A DNA stretch of 64,000 nucleotides from Sphingomonas sp. Y38-1Y (GCF_032391395.1 NZ_CP135916.1:2697001-2761000); one strand, 5' to 3'; positions 41,130 through 51,900 are shown, counted from the first letter of the stretch. The notes: generated by a model not told the origin, from the sequence alone. Program-made: numbers and translations.

Positions 41130-42944
41130 ATGTCCTCGCCGCTGTCGTTGTCGCGCCGTACCCTCATGTCCGCCGCCGGCTCGGGCCTTGCGCTCGCCGC
41201 GCTGCCCGCCCGTGCTCGCCAGGCGGCGCCCGACCCCAGCGCCGCCGCGCTCGACGCGATCGCCGAGAGCTTCCTCGTCCTCCAGCCCGAGGGCGCAACG
41301 GGCCTGGGCATCGACACCGGCGCGCGCGCGCCGCTCAAGTCGCGCGTGACCGACCGGTCTCAGGCGGGTCGCGACAAGGAAGCGGCGTGGCTGCGCACCG
41401 CGCTCGGCCGCATCGAGACGCTGAAGCCGAGCGAGACGGCGCGCACCGATGTCGAGGTCGCACGCACTGCCTATTCGACCGCGCTGGAGGGCTATGGCTT
41501 TCCCTATGGCGCGATCGACATCGGCGGCTGGCGCAACGGGCCCTATGTCGTCGCGCAGAACATGGGCGCCTATCTCGACGTCCCCAAGTTCCTCGATTCG
41601 AGCCACACGGTCGAGACTGCCGCGGATGCCGAGGCCTATTTGGCGCGGCTGAACGCCTTTGCCGACCAGCTCGATGGCGAAACCGGGCGGCTGGAGAGCG
41701 CGCGCGGCCGCGGCATCGTCGCGTCCGACGTGCTCATGAAGAAGACGCTCGACGGCATCCGCCTGTCGCGCCAGGGGCAGCCGAAGGACTGGCTCGTCGT
41801 CAGCTCGCTCGCCAAGCGGACCGCCGCGATCTCCGGCAACTGGGCCGCGCGCGCCGAAAAGATTGCCGCCACCCGCGTCGCCCCCGCGCTAGACCGCCAG
41901 ATCGCCGAGCTGGAGCAGCACGCCAGGGTCGCCACCGCGGATGCCGGCGTGTGGAAGTTCCGGGACGGCGACGCCTATTACGCCTGGGCACTCCGCGCCT
42001 CGACCACCACCCGCATGAGCCCGGACGAGGTCCATGCGATGGGCCGCGCCGAACTCGCCCGGCTCCAGTCCGAGATGGACGGCATCCTCAAGAAGCTCGG
42101 CTATTCAAGCGGCAGCGTGGGCGCGCGGATGATCGCGCTGGCCAAGGACCCGCGCTACACCTTCCCCAACGACGATGCCGGCCGCGCGCAGATCATGGCG
42201 CTGATCCAGGACCGCATCGCCGACATCCGCACCCGCCTGCCTCGCGCCTTCGCGACGCTGGTCGACGGGCGTGTCGAGGTCCGCCGGATTGCACCCGCCG
42301 AAGAGATCGGCGCGCCGGGCGCCTATGGCGGCGCGGGGTCGATCGACGGCAAGGTACCGGGCCGCTTCTGGATCAACCTGCGCACCACCGACCTGCACAC
42401 CAAATACAGCCTGCCGACGCTGACCTATCACGAGTCGATCCCCGGCCATGTCTGGCAGGGCGAGTACACGCACAAGCTGCCGCTCATCCGCACGCTGATG
42501 GGCTTCAACGCCTATTCGGAGGGCTGGGCGCTCTACGCCGAGCAATTGGCGGGCGAGCTCGGCGTCTATGACGACGATCCGGTCGGACGGCTCGGCTATC
42601 TTCAGTCGATCGCGTTCCGCGCGTGCCGCCTCGTCGTCGACACCGGCCTCCATGCCAAGCGCTGGACGCGGGCGCAGGCGATCCAGTGGTTCGCGGAGAC
42701 CAACGGCTCGGGCCTGGACGAGGTGACGAGCGAGGTCGACCGCTACTGCGCATGGCCGGGCCAGGCGTGCGGCTACAAGGTCGGGCACAGCGAGATCAAT
42801 CGCCTGCGCATGGCGTCGCAGCAGCGGCTGGGCGATCGCTTCGACTTTCGCGGCTACAACGACGTGGTCGTGGGCGGCGGCGGCGTGCCGCTCAACGTCC
42901 TGGCGCAGAATGTCGAGCGGTGGGAGGCGTCACGTCGCGGCTGA
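41130..42944 (+). CDS. DUF885 family exported metallopeptidase-like protein
   Basis: A 604-residue protein with a Tat-type signal (LSRRTLMSAAGSGLALAALPARARQ), cleaved near residue 30. The DUF885 domain contains the zinc-site motif HESIPGH with H434, E435 and H440, and a downstream glutamate in FNAYSEGWALYAEQLA. C-terminal blocks DEVTSEVDRYCAWPGQACGYKVG are family-typical. It likely acts as a periplasmic peptidase. Its stop overlaps the convergent MscS gene by 15 bases. Confidence 0.88.
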   Translation: MSSPLSLSRRTLMSAAGSGLALAALPARARQAAPDPSAAALDAIAESFLVLQPEGATGLGIDTGARAPLKSRVTDRSQAGRDKEAAWLRTALGRIETLKPSETARTDVEVARTAYSTALEGYGFPYGAIDIGGWRNGPYVVAQNMGAYLDVPKFLDSSHTVETAADAEAYLARLNAFADQLDGETGRLESARGRGIVASDVLMKKTLDGIRLSRQGQPKDWLVVSSLAKRTAAISGNWAARAEKIAATRVAPALDRQIAELEQHARVATADAGVWKFRDGDAYYAWALRASTTTRMSPDEVHAMGRAELARLQSEMDGILKKLGYSSGSVGARMIALAKDPRYTFPNDDAGRAQIMALIQDRIADIRTRLPRAFATLVDGRVEVRRIAPAEEIGAPGAYGGAGSIDGKVPGRFWINLRTTDLHTKYSLPTLTYHESIPGHVWQGEYTHKLPLIRTLMGFNAYSEGWALYAEQLAGELGVYDDDPVGRLGYLQSIAFRACRLVVDTGLHAKRWTRAQAIQWFAETNGSGLDEVTSEVDRYCAWPGQACGYKVGHSEINRLRMASQQRLGDRFDFRGYNDVVVGGGGVPLNVLAQNVERWEASRRG

Positions 42945-44009
42945 CGCGGGCGTGCCGTCCACCGCCACGCGGCGGCGCGGCAGCGCCTCCGGCATCTCGT
43001 CGCGGATATAGCCGAGCAGCGCCTCGCGAATGTCGCAGCGCAGGTCGAACGCGGTGCCCGCGTCGCGCGCAGTGGCGAGCACGCGGACCTCGATCGCATC
43101 CGGCTTGGTATCGGTGACCTGGAGCACGAAGGCGCGCCCGTCCCAGCGCGGGTTGGCCTTCACCACCCCCTCCGCATGCGCGCGCAGCCGGTCGATGTTG
43201 GTGGCGGGGTCGAGGTTCAGGAACACCGACCCCAGCAGCTGGCTGGCGTTGCGCGTCCAGTTCTGGAAGGGCTTCTCGAGGAATTGCGAGACCGGCACCA
43301 CCAGCCGCCGCTCGTCCCACAGCGCGACGACCACGTACGTCAGCCGGATCTCCTCGATCCGCCCCCATTCGCCCTCGACGATGACGACGTCGTCCAGCCT
43401 TACGGGTTCGGTGAAGGCCATCTGGATGCCGGCGATCAGGTTCTTGAGGAGCGGCTGCGCAGCGGCACCGACCGCGAGGCCGGCGAGACCCGCCGAGGCC
43501 ATCAGCGTGACGCCGACGCTGCGGATCGAAGGAATGCTGAGCAGCATCAGGCAGATCGTCAGGAAGCCCGCGCCGAACACCGCGATCCGCACCAGGATGG
43601 CGCTGCGCGTCCGCCGCCGCCGTGCGCGCAGATTGTCGGCGACGGTGATGTCGGCATCGAGCTCGATCGCCTTGCCCACCGCGCGGATCATCGCGATCGC
43701 GAGCGAGCCGACCAGCAGCGGCACGATCAGCCCCGCCGCCTGGGTCCACGCCGCATCCGCCGTCTTTGATAGGTCCAGGAAACGGCGCACCGTGGCGAGC
43801 GCGATGCCGACGCCGATCCAGCGCAGCGGCTTTCGCGCATGCGCGACGAAGATGTCGTCCGCCGACCCCGGCGTGCGCCGCGCGATCCGGTCGAGCACGC
43901 GCATGCCGAGCGCATGAATGACGAGCGCGATCAGGACGGCCAGCGCCACCACGCCGATATCGATGACGAAGCCGGGCACGCGCTGGCCCAGGAGCGTTAC
44001 ATGCTGCAT
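42930..44009 (-). CDS. MscS family mechanosensitive ion channel
   Basis: A 359-residue channel protein with four N-terminal membrane helices (about 10-165), the pore helix region (GVTLMASAGLAGLAVGAAAQPLLKNLIAGIQM), and a beta domain with VRLDDVVIVEGEWGRIEEI, the MscS signature. The C-terminal domain ends about residue 340. ATG at 44009 is chosen; one at 44024 is possible; neither has a strong ribosome-binding site. Function: release of solutes on hypo-osmotic shock. Confidence 0.9.
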   Translation of the reverse strand: MQHVTLLGQRVPGFVIDIGVVALAVLIALVIHALGMRVLDRIARRTPGSADDIFVAHARKPLRWIGVGIALATVRRFLDLSKTADAAWTQAAGLIVPLLVGSLAIAMIRAVGKAIELDADITVADNLRARRRRTRSAILVRIAVFGAGFLTICLMLLSIPSIRSVGVTLMASAGLAGLAVGAAAQPLLKNLIAGIQMAFTEPVRLDDVVIVEGEWGRIEEIRLTYVVVALWDERRLVVPVSQFLEKPFQNWTRNASQLLGSVFLNLDPATNIDRLRAHAEGVVKANPRWDGRAFVLQVTDTKPDAIEVRVLATARDAGTAFDLRCDIREALLGYIRDEMPEALPRRRVAVDGTPASAAT

Positions 44010-44103
44010 GCGCGAACAACGCATGGGCGCGATGATGTTCCGAACGTCACAACGTGCTTGACGCTCGCCCCACCCCCCGGTAAGCGGCGCCTCTCGCAAC
44101 GAC

Positions 44104-44178
44104 GGCCCCTTCGTCTAGCGGTTAGGACGTCGCCCTCTCACGGCGAAAACACGAGTTCGATTCTCGTAGGGGTCACCA
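44104..44178 (+). tRNA. tRNA-Glu (anticodon CTC)
   Basis: A 75-base cloverleaf with acceptor GGCCCCT/AGGGGTC (one G-T pair), anticodon loop CTCTCAC on a TCGCC/GGCGA stem, T-loop AGTTCGATTCT and encoded CCA. It is transcribed away from the mechanosensitive channel gene. Confidence 0.96.
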
Positions 44179-44271
44179 GCGACGACGCGGGCGTTACCGG
44201 CCCGCCTCATCCAGCCAGATCCGGAACTTACGTTGAAATATTGCGCTCCTCTGCGAACGCGGAGGATGGCG

Positions 44272-45120
44272 ATGGATCACCGAGTTTCAAGCGTTACGTC
44301 GGAACGGCAGCTGCGTAAGAAGCTGATCGCGGCCGGTGCGGTTGCGGGTGCGGCGGCGATCGCGCTGCTGGCGACGCGCGGGGCGAGGCATCGCGACTTG
44401 CCGGTCACCTATCCACCGCTCGACGTGCCGAAGCCGCTCGCGCCCGACATCTGGGTGGTCGACAGCGGGCCGATCCACGTCGCCGGGCTGAGCCTGCCGC
44501 TACGCATGACCGTTGTTCGGTTGCCGGACGGTGGCCTGCTGCTCCACTCGCCCGTTCGGCACACGCCGGCGCTGGCCGAGGCGCTGGCGCCGATCGGGCC
44601 GGTCCGGCATCTGGTCGCGCCGAACATCGCGCATTGGACGTTCCTGACCGGCTGGCAGGCCGCCTTTCCTGAGGCCGTTACCTGGGCGGTCCCCGCGCTG
44701 CGCAAGCGCGCACCGGTGCGACGATCGGGGGTCCGCATCGACCTTGACCTGAGCGACATCGCGCCGGATGCCTGGTCAGGCGTCATCGACCAGCGGATCG
44801 TCCGCGGCCGCGGCTTCGAGGAGGCCGGCTTCTTCCACAAGCCGAGCGGAACGCTGATCCTGGTCGACCTGATCGAGAATCTGGAGCCGGCCAGGCTGCC
44901 GCCGATCACCTCGGCATTGATGCGGGCCACGCTGGCGACGCGCGAAACGACCGCGCTGCACGTACGCGCCGCCGTCGCGCTGGGTGGTGAGGCGGCGCGC
45001 GATGCGGTCGCGGCGCTCGTCGCCACCGCGCCGACCCGCGTCGTCTTCGCGCACGGGACGATCTTCACCGAGGACGCGGCGCGGCGTCTCCGCCGCGCCT
45101 TCGCGTGGCTGATCGGGTAG
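44272..45120 (+). CDS. DUF4336 family protein
   Basis: A 282-residue protein with an N-terminal membrane anchor (about 20-40, LIAAGAVAGAAAIALLATRG) and a domain resembling a metallo-beta-lactamase fold that has lost most metal ligands (DIWVVDSGPIHVAGLSLPLRMTVVRL, VRHLVAPNIAHWTFLTGW, VVFAHGTIF). The ATG at 44272 has a GGAGG box six bases upstream; one at 44266 lies inside that box spacing. Function unknown. Confidence 0.8.
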   Translation: MDHRVSSVTSERQLRKKLIAAGAVAGAAAIALLATRGARHRDLPVTYPPLDVPKPLAPDIWVVDSGPIHVAGLSLPLRMTVVRLPDGGLLLHSPVRHTPALAEALAPIGPVRHLVAPNIAHWTFLTGWQAAFPEAVTWAVPALRKRAPVRRSGVRIDLDLSDIAPDAWSGVIDQRIVRGRGFEEAGFFHKPSGTLILVDLIENLEPARLPPITSALMRATLATRETTALHVRAAVALGGEAARDAVAALVATAPTRVVFAHGTIFTEDAARRLRRAFAWLIG

Positions 45121-45124
45121 GCGC

Positions 45125-46621
45125 TCAGCCCATCGTCGGAATGACGAAGGCGTTGCTGCCGTCGGGCGACCCGTCGGGCCAGCGCTGCGTCACCGTCTTG
45201 ACCTTGGTCCAGAAGCGCACGCCTTCCATGCCGTGCTGGTTGACGTCACCGAACGCCGAGCGCTTCCACCCGCCGAACGTATGATAAGCGACGGGCACGG
45301 GAATCGGCACGTTGATGCCGACCATGCCGACCTCGACGCGGGCGGCGAATTCGCGCGCGGCGTGGCCGTTGCGGGTGAAGATCGCGACACCGTTGCCGTA
45401 TTGATGCTCGCTCGGCAGGCGCACCGCCGTCTCGAAATCGGGCGCACGGACGATCTGGAGGACGGGACCGAAGATCTCCTCCTGATAGCTCTGCATCTTC
45501 GGCGTCACGCGGTCGAACAGCGACGGACCGATGAAGAACCCTTCCTCATGCCCCTGAAGCGTGAAGCCGCGCCCGTCGACGACCAGCTCGGCGCCCTCGT
45601 CCACCCCGGTCTGGATCCAGTTCTCGACGCGCGCCTTGTGCGCGGCGTTCACGACCGGGCCGTAATGCGCCTCCGCATCGGTGGAGACGCCGACGCGCAG
45701 CTTCTCGATCGCGGGGATCAGCTTTTCGCGCAGCGCGTCGGCGGTCTTGTCGCCGACCGGCACCACGACGGGAAGCGCCATGCACCGCTCCCCTGCCGAG
45801 CCGAACGCCGCGCCCGACAGGTCGTTCACCACTTGGTCGAGGTCGGCGTCTGGCATGACGATGCCATGGTTCTTGGCGCCGCCCATCGCCTGGATGCGCT
45901 TCCCCGCCTCGACGCCGCGGCGATAGACATAGTGGGCGATGTCGGACGAGCCGACGAAGCTTACCGCCGAGATCGCGGGATGGTCGAGGATCGCGTCGAC
46001 CATCTCCTTGTCGCCGTGCACGACCTGGAGAATACCCTCGGGCAGCCCCGCCTCGCGCATCAGCTCGGCCAGGCGAACCGGGACCGAGGGGTCGCGCTCG
46101 CTGGGCTTGAGGATGAAGGCGTTGCCGCAGGCGATCGCGACGCCGAACATCCACATCGGGATCATCGCGGGGAAGTTGAACGGCGTGATGCCCGCGCCGA
46201 TGCCGAGCGGCATCCGCATCGAATAGACGTCGATGCCCGGCCCTGCCCCTTGCGTATATTCGCCCTTCAGCGCGTGCGGGATGCCACAGGCGAACTCGAC
46301 GACCTCAAGGCCGCGCTGGATGTCGCCCTTGGCGTCGGCGATCACCTTGCCATGCTCGGACGAGAGCGTGCGGGCGAGCTCGTCCATGTTCGCCTCGACC
46401 AGTTCCTTGAAGCGGAACATGACGCGGGCGCGGCGCTGGGGGTTGGTGGCGGCCCAGGCGGGCTGCGCGGCACGCGCGGCGGCGACCGCGACCTCCAGCA
46501 ACGCGGCGTCGCCGAGCGAAACCTCGGCCTGCACCTGGCCGCTGTTGGGGTCGAAAACCGGGCTGGTCCGCCCGCTGCCCGCCTCGCCCTGTCCCGCAAT
46601 GAAATGATCGATTGCACGCAT
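45125..46621 (-). CDS. mmsA: CoA-acylating methylmalonate-semialdehyde dehydrogenase
   Basis: A 498-residue aldehyde dehydrogenase that turns methylmalonate semialdehyde (valine, inositol, thymine breakdown) into propionyl-CoA. Motifs: GITPFNFPAMIPMWM, FVGSSDIAHYVY, GGAKNHGIVMPDADL, and the catalytic cysteine in GSAGERCMALPVV. The ATG at 46621 follows AAGGAGA. It is divergent from a LysR regulator. No other valine-pathway genes are in the window. Confidence 0.95.
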   Translation of the reverse strand: MRAIDHFIAGQGEAGSGRTSPVFDPNSGQVQAEVSLGDAALLEVAVAAARAAQPAWAATNPQRRARVMFRFKELVEANMDELARTLSSEHGKVIADAKGDIQRGLEVVEFACGIPHALKGEYTQGAGPGIDVYSMRMPLGIGAGITPFNFPAMIPMWMFGVAIACGNAFILKPSERDPSVPVRLAELMREAGLPEGILQVVHGDKEMVDAILDHPAISAVSFVGSSDIAHYVYRRGVEAGKRIQAMGGAKNHGIVMPDADLDQVVNDLSGAAFGSAGERCMALPVVVPVGDKTADALREKLIPAIEKLRVGVSTDAEAHYGPVVNAAHKARVENWIQTGVDEGAELVVDGRGFTLQGHEEGFFIGPSLFDRVTPKMQSYQEEIFGPVLQIVRAPDFETAVRLPSEHQYGNGVAIFTRNGHAAREFAARVEVGMVGINVPIPVPVAYHTFGGWKRSAFGDVNQHGMEGVRFWTKVKTVTQRWPDGSPDGSNAFVIPTMG

Positions 46622-46652
46622 GCCGTCTCTCCTTGGCAGCTTGCTTGAACGC

Positions 46653-46666
46653 TTGCGCACGTGCAA
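46653..46666. promoter_or_regulatory. dyad between mmsA and lysR
   Basis: TTGC-N6-GCAA (TTGCGCACGTGCAA) in the 79-bp divergent gap. The T-N11-A-like geometry fits a LysR-type binding site that could control both mmsA and the regulator. Confidence 0.45.
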
Positions 46667-46700
46667 TCAACCCGCGATTCTGCAAGGCTGGACTGCATCG

Positions 46701-47609
46701 ATGCAAGAGCGAGCACGCCTCTCCTGGACCGAACTCCAGGACTTCCTCGCGGTTGCGCGCGCGGGCAAATTGGGCGTGGCGGCGCGGACGATCGGCGTCG
46801 ATGCCTCGACGATCGGGCGACGCATCCGCCGCCTTGAGCAGCGACTGGGACGGACGCTGTTCGAGCAGGGACGCGATGGCCAGACACTGACCGATTCGGG
46901 CGAGAAGCTGCTGATCCACGTCGAGGAGATGGATCGCGCCGCCCTGCCGATCGAGGACATGCCCGCCGACGGATCGACCCTCGCGGGGACGCTGCGGATC
47001 AGCGTGTCCGAAGGGTTCGGGACCGGCTTCCTCGCGCGGCACCTGGGTGAGTTCTGCGCCGCGCACCCCAAGCTCACGGTCGAACTCGTCGCCAGCTCGG
47101 GCTTTCTCAGCCCGTCACGGCGCGAAACCGATATCGCAATCATGCTGGCCCGGCCGCGGACCGGGCCCGTCGTCAGCCGCAAGCTCTCCGACTACACCCT
47201 CCACCTTTATGCGGCGAAATCGTACCTGATGGGCGCGCCGCCGATCGGCGAGGCCGACGACCTGCGCCGTCATCCGCTGATCGGCTATGTCCCCGACCTG
47301 CTCTACGCCCCGGAGTTGCGCTATCTGGGCGAGATCGACGCTGCGCTCGAACCGACGATCCAGAGCAGCAGCATCAACGCCCAGCACCGCCTCATCGCGT
47401 CGAGCGCGGGCGTCGGCGTGCTTCCGGACTTCATCGGTGCGCGGGACGAAACGCTCGTGCAGGTTTTGCCGGATCACGCGATCCTGCGGTCCTTCTGGAC
47501 GGTCATGCACCAGGACAATCGCAAGCTGCGGCGCGTCGTCGTGTTCCTCGACTGGCTGACCCTGCTGACCGACCGGGCTGCGCTATGCGCCGCCGGCGAC
47601 GTCGGCTAG
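46701..47609 (+). CDS. LysR family transcriptional regulator
   Basis: A 302-residue regulator with an N-terminal winged helix (LSWTELQDFLAVARAGKLGVAARTIGVDASTIGRRIRRLEQRLG) and a LysR substrate-binding domain (LAGTLRISVSEGFGTGFLARHLGEF onward). The ATG at 46701 is used; in-frame codons upstream would cross the divergent promoter. Divergence from mmsA suggests control of that gene in response to a valine- or inositol-derived acid. Confidence 0.9.
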   Translation: MQERARLSWTELQDFLAVARAGKLGVAARTIGVDASTIGRRIRRLEQRLGRTLFEQGRDGQTLTDSGEKLLIHVEEMDRAALPIEDMPADGSTLAGTLRISVSEGFGTGFLARHLGEFCAAHPKLTVELVASSGFLSPSRRETDIAIMLARPRTGPVVSRKLSDYTLHLYAAKSYLMGAPPIGEADDLRRHPLIGYVPDLLYAPELRYLGEIDAALEPTIQSSSINAQHRLIASSAGVGVLPDFIGARDETLVQVLPDHAILRSFWTVMHQDNRKLRRVVVFLDWLTLLTDRAALCAAGDVG

Positions 47610-47619
47610 CGTGCGGGCG

Positions 47620-48195
47620 ATGACGCCTGCTACCGACCAAGCGATCGCCTTCGACCGCCCCGAAGCCCTGGCCGACTGGCTCGCTGCCAATCACCAGAGC
47701 GCTCGGGAGCTTTGGGTGCGCATCTTCAAGGCGGGATCGGGCGTCGCCAGCGTCACCTGGACCGATTGCGTCGTCGAAGCGATCCGCTTCGGCTGGATCG
47801 ACGGCCAGAAGCAGGCAGGCGATGCCGCATCGTATTTCCAGCGTCTGACGCCGCGGCGCGCCGGCTCGAACTGGTCGGCCAAGAACCGCGATCACGCCGA
47901 CCGCCTCATCGCCGAGGGGCGGATGACCGCCGCCGGCCTCGCGCATGTCGAGGCGGCGCGGGCTGATGCCCGCTGGGACACCGCCTATCAGGGATCGGCG
48001 ACGATGGTGATTCCGCAGGACTTCCTCGACGCGCTCGCCGCCCGGCCCGAAGCACAGGCGTTCTTCGATACGCTGGATCGCAGGAACCTCTACCCGATCT
48101 ATTATCGGCTACAGACCGCCAAGCGCCCGGAGACGCGCGCGCGGCGCATGGCCCAGATCCTCGACCAGCTATCGCGCGGCGAACGCTTCCACTGA
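47620..48195 (+). CDS. YdeI/OmpD-associated family protein
   Basis: A 191-residue protein. The core reads SARELWVRIFKAGSGVASVTWTDCVVEAIRFGWIDGQ, the signature of the bacteriocin-protection YdeI/OmpD-associated family, and it ends in a helical RAARMAQIL-like tail. ATG at 47620 is preferred over a GTG at 47611. The family has no settled biochemical role; tolerance to cationic peptides has been linked to YdeI itself. Confidence 0.85.
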   Translation: MTPATDQAIAFDRPEALADWLAANHQSARELWVRIFKAGSGVASVTWTDCVVEAIRFGWIDGQKQAGDAASYFQRLTPRRAGSNWSAKNRDHADRLIAEGRMTAAGLAHVEAARADARWDTAYQGSATMVIPQDFLDALAARPEAQAFFDTLDRRNLYPIYYRLQTAKRPETRARRMAQILDQLSRGERFH

Positions 48196-48199
48196 GCGA

Positions 48200-48652
48200 T
48201 CAGGCGTCCCGCAGCGGGGTGCCCGACCGTTCGCAGACATATGCCGCCAGTTCCTCGCGCAGCGGCAGGCCGTGGATCGAGCGCAGCGGCCCGTCATGCG
48301 CGACGTCGCTCTCGACGCGTCCGCGGGTCGAAGCAACGCCAACGACGTGGAACAGCCGGCGCGCGCAATCCACCTCGGTCCGTGCATAGGCGACGCGGTC
48401 GCCCTTCTCCTGGCGCATGATCGCGATGCTGGTGCCGACAAGCGTGGTGCGGTGGCGGAGCAGGTAATAGCGCGATTGCGAGTCCGACGGGGTCGGGATG
48501 AGCTGGCCAACGATCTTGAGGTGCTCGGGCCGCGGCGCGGCAACCTCCGTGTCGGCAAGGTTTCTCAGCACCACGGTGCCATTGTCCGTGCTCGCGTCAC
48601 TCGTCCCACACGCTGCCAGCGTCGTCGCGGCCAGCATCACCATCATCCGCAT
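48200..48652 (-). CDS. hypothetical lipoprotein
   Basis: A 150-residue precursor with lipobox TTLAAC (cysteine about 15). The mature part carries NGTVVLRNLADTEVAAP and RYYLLRHRTTLVGTSIAIMRQE; no known family. The ATG at 48652 follows GGAGA; an ATG at 48673 is less likely because it would extend the signal peptide with charged residues. It converges with the YdeI-like gene, four bases apart. Confidence 0.7.
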   Translation of the reverse strand: MRMMVMLAATTLAACGTSDASTDNGTVVLRNLADTEVAAPRPEHLKIVGQLIPTPSDSQSRYYLLRHRTTLVGTSIAIMRQEKGDRVAYARTEVDCARRLFHVVGVASTRGRVESDVAHDGPLRSIHGLPLREELAAYVCERSGTPLRDA

Positions 48653-48682
48653 CGCTCGATCTCTCCTCGTCATTTCAGGGCT

Positions 48683-48802
48683 TCAGCGTGCGCGCAGCAG
48701 CTCGACCGTGACGCACACTCCGACCGCGAGCGCGACAATCAACGCGCTGACGACGTCGTTCCACGACGGTCCGAGCGCGAGCATCAGCGCGGTGAGGTTC
48801 AT
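48683..48802 (-). CDS. possible 39-residue membrane peptide
   Basis: The frame starts MNLTALMLALGPSWNDVVSA and continues with a strongly hydrophobic helix ending VELLRAR. It lies in the 321-bp stretch 48653-48973 that otherwise holds only the gdh terminator. No convincing ribosome-binding site. Could be chance. Confidence 0.3.
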   Translation of the reverse strand: MNLTALMLALGPSWNDVVSALIVALAVGVCVTVELLRAR

Positions 48803-48935
48803 CGATTCGAGCAAGGGGGCACGTCCTTCGAGACTGACGCTACGGCACCGTGGCGTCTTCGAAGGGCAAGCTAGGCGGGGCCGCGTTGCAATACTCGCGG
48901 GGCAACGCAACAAATTGTTTCCGGTAACAGATGGA

Positions 48936-48970
48936 CGGAACGGGCGCGGCGACGAACCGCGCCCGTTCCG
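48936..48970 (-). terminator. hairpin terminator of gdh
   Basis: CGGAACGGGCGCGG and its exact reverse complement CCGCGCCCGTTCCG flank a seven-base loop, four bases after the gdh stop. There is no T-run, so termination would rely on the strong stem. Confidence 0.7.
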
Positions 48971-48973
48971 AAA

Positions 48974-51900
48974 TCAGCGGCCGAGCAGGACGCGCGCCTG
49001 GCCGGCGATCTGCGCGAGCATCGCGGCGCTAGGGGTCGGCGCGCGGCGCGCGCGCGCGACCAGCGACGCGAACTGTTCGACACGCGGCTTGTTGGCCTGA
49101 AGCCAGGCATCCACCGCCGCCTGCGGATCGCCGTCCCGATGCCGCGCGAGGAAGTCGAGGCGAAGCTGCTGGAAATCACGGGCAAGGCCGGCGATCAGCA
49201 GCCGCTCCCACGGATCGCCGGAACCGACCCGCGCCGCATTCGCCTGTGCCCAGTCGAGGCCGAGCGCGTGACCCAGATGCGTAAACGCGCGCGTCAGCAC
49301 CGCCTCCTCCGTCCCCAGCCGCTGGCTGAGATCGGCAAGGCCAACTGCGCCGTCGAGTTCGAAGATGCGGACGACCTTCTTGACTAGCGACGCGGGTGCG
49401 CCCGCGGACTCCAGCCGGGCGGCGATGCGCGCCGACTGTGCGCTCGCTTCCTCGAGCAGCAGCTCGCGGGTCTGGCGGTCGAGGCTGGCGATGCCGGGCT
49501 TCAGCCGCCCGATGACCTCGCCGGGCGACGTGCCGGGGAGTGCGACGCGGAGCAGGTCGGCGATCTGCGACCGGGTGGCCACCGCCACTTCCTCCAGCAG
49601 CGCCAGGCGCGCGCCCTCGGGCATCTCGGCGGTCTCGATCGCTTCCCAGAGCGCGGGCAGGCCGAACAATCGCTCGACGACGACGAACATGCCGGCGATG
49701 TCGGCCATCGACGCGCCCTCCTCCTCGGCAAGCTCGAAGGGGTGGAGCACACCCAGGCGATTGACGACGCGGTTGGCGAGCTTGGTCGCGACAATCTCGC
49801 CGCGAAGGCGATGCTGGCGGATCGCGTCGGCGAACTTCTTCTGCATGGGCCGCGGGAAGGCGGCCATCAGGTCGGGTTCGAGCTCGGCATCCTGACCCAG
49901 ATCGGTGTGCTCGATCGCATCCTGGAGCGCGAGCTTGGCGCTTGCCAGCAGCACGGCGAGCTCGGGGCGGGTGAGCCCCCTGCCCTCCTGCGCCACGCGG
50001 AGCATGTCCTCGTTGGTGCCCAGCCCCTCGACCTGGCGATCCAGCCGGCCGCTCGCCTCCAGGATCTCGATCACGCGGACATAGCTCGGCACCGCGACCG
50101 CACCGTCATTCTCCATGAAGGAGAGCGCGAGCGTCTGGAGGCGGTTGTCCTCCAGCACCAGCTCGGCGACCTCATCGGTCATCGAGACGAGCAGGTCATC
50201 GCGCTTGGCGAGCTTGAGGCGTCCTTCGGTGACCTCGCGATTGAGCGCGATCTTGATGTTGACCTCGTTGTCCGAGCAATCGACGCCCGCCGAATTGTCG
50301 ATGAAGTCGGTGTTGATGCGTCCGCCGCGCGCGGCAAAGGCGATGCGCGCCGCCTGGGTCACGCCCAGGTTTGCACCCTCGCCGATCGCCTTGGCGCGCA
50401 CCTGTTCGGCGTTGACGCGCAGGCGGTCGTTGGCGGGATCGCCGACCTCGGCATTATTTTCGTGCCCCGCCTTGATGTAGGTGCCGATGCCGCCGAACCA
50501 GATGAGGTCGACCGGCGCCTTCAGGATCGCGCCGATCAGCGCGGTGGGGTCGAGCTCCGCCGCGTCGATGCCAAGCAGGTCGCGCACCTGCTTCGACAGC
50601 TTGATCGACTTTTCGGTGCGCGCGAAGACGCCGCCGCCCTTGGAGATGAGCGAAGGGTCGTAATCGGCCCAGCTTGACCGCGGCAGCTGGAACAGCCGGT
50701 CGCGTTCGCCCCAGCTTGCCGCAGCGTCGGGATCGGGGTCGAGGAAGATGTGCCGGTGATCGAACGCGGCACGCAGCCGCACCGCCTTTGACAGCAGCAT
50801 GCCGTTGCCGAACACGTCGCCCGACATGTCGCCGCAGCCGACGACGTCGATCGACTGGGTCTGAACGTCGACGCCCATTTCGAGGAAGTGGCGCTGCACC
50901 GATACCCAGCCGCCCTTGGCGGTGATGCCCATCGCCTTGTGGTCGTATCCCTTCGACCCGCCACTGGCGAAGGCGTCGCCCAGCCAGAAACCGCGCTCCT
51001 GCGCGATCGCGTTGGCGACGTCGCTGAAGCTGGCCGTGCCCTTGTCGGCGGCGACGACGAAATAGGGGTCCTCGCCGTCGTGGATCACGACCTGATCGGG
51101 ATGGACGACCGCGCCCTCGACGATGTTGTCGGTGATCGACAGGAGCGAGCGGATGAAGATGCGATAGCTCTCCGTCCCCTCGGCCAGCCATGCCTCCCGA
51201 TCGGAGGCGGGCGGCAGCTGCTTGGGATAGAAGCCGCCCTTCGCGCCGGTCGGCACGATCACGGCGTTCTTGACCCGCTGCGCCTTCATCAGGCCAAGGA
51301 TCTCGGTGCGGAAGTCGTCGCGCCGGTCCGACCAGCGCAGCCCGCCGCGCGCGACCGGGCCGGCGCGCAGGTGGATGCCCTCCACCCGTGGCGAATAGAC
51401 GAAGATCTCGCGCCAGGGGAGCGGCATCGGCAGACCCGGGACCTTGGCCGAATCGAGCTTGAACGCCAGCGCCTCGTCGGCGGCGGGCGCAAAGGCGTTG
51501 GTGCGAAGCGTCGCGGCGACGACGCCGCCCAGGGCACGGAGGATACGGTCGTCGTCGATCGCGGACACGGCGTCCAGGCCGGCCTCGATCGCCTTTGCCG
51601 CCTTTTCGACCGCAGCCTCGCGACCGTTGGGGCGCGAGGGATCGTGCGCGGCAGAGAACTGCGCGATCAGTCCCGCCGCCACCTTGGGCGCGCGGCGCAG
51701 CGCATCGACGACGGTGGACAGGCCGTAAGCAAGCCCGGTCTGGCGCAGATAGCGGAACCAGGCGCGGTACAGGACGACGGACAGCGGCGAGGTGCCGCTC
51801 TCGACCACCAGCCGGTTGAAGGCGTCGTTCTCGGCGCGGTTTTCCAGCACCGCCTGGATCGCGCCCTCGACCATCGCGTGGTCGATCCGGCGCTCGGCAT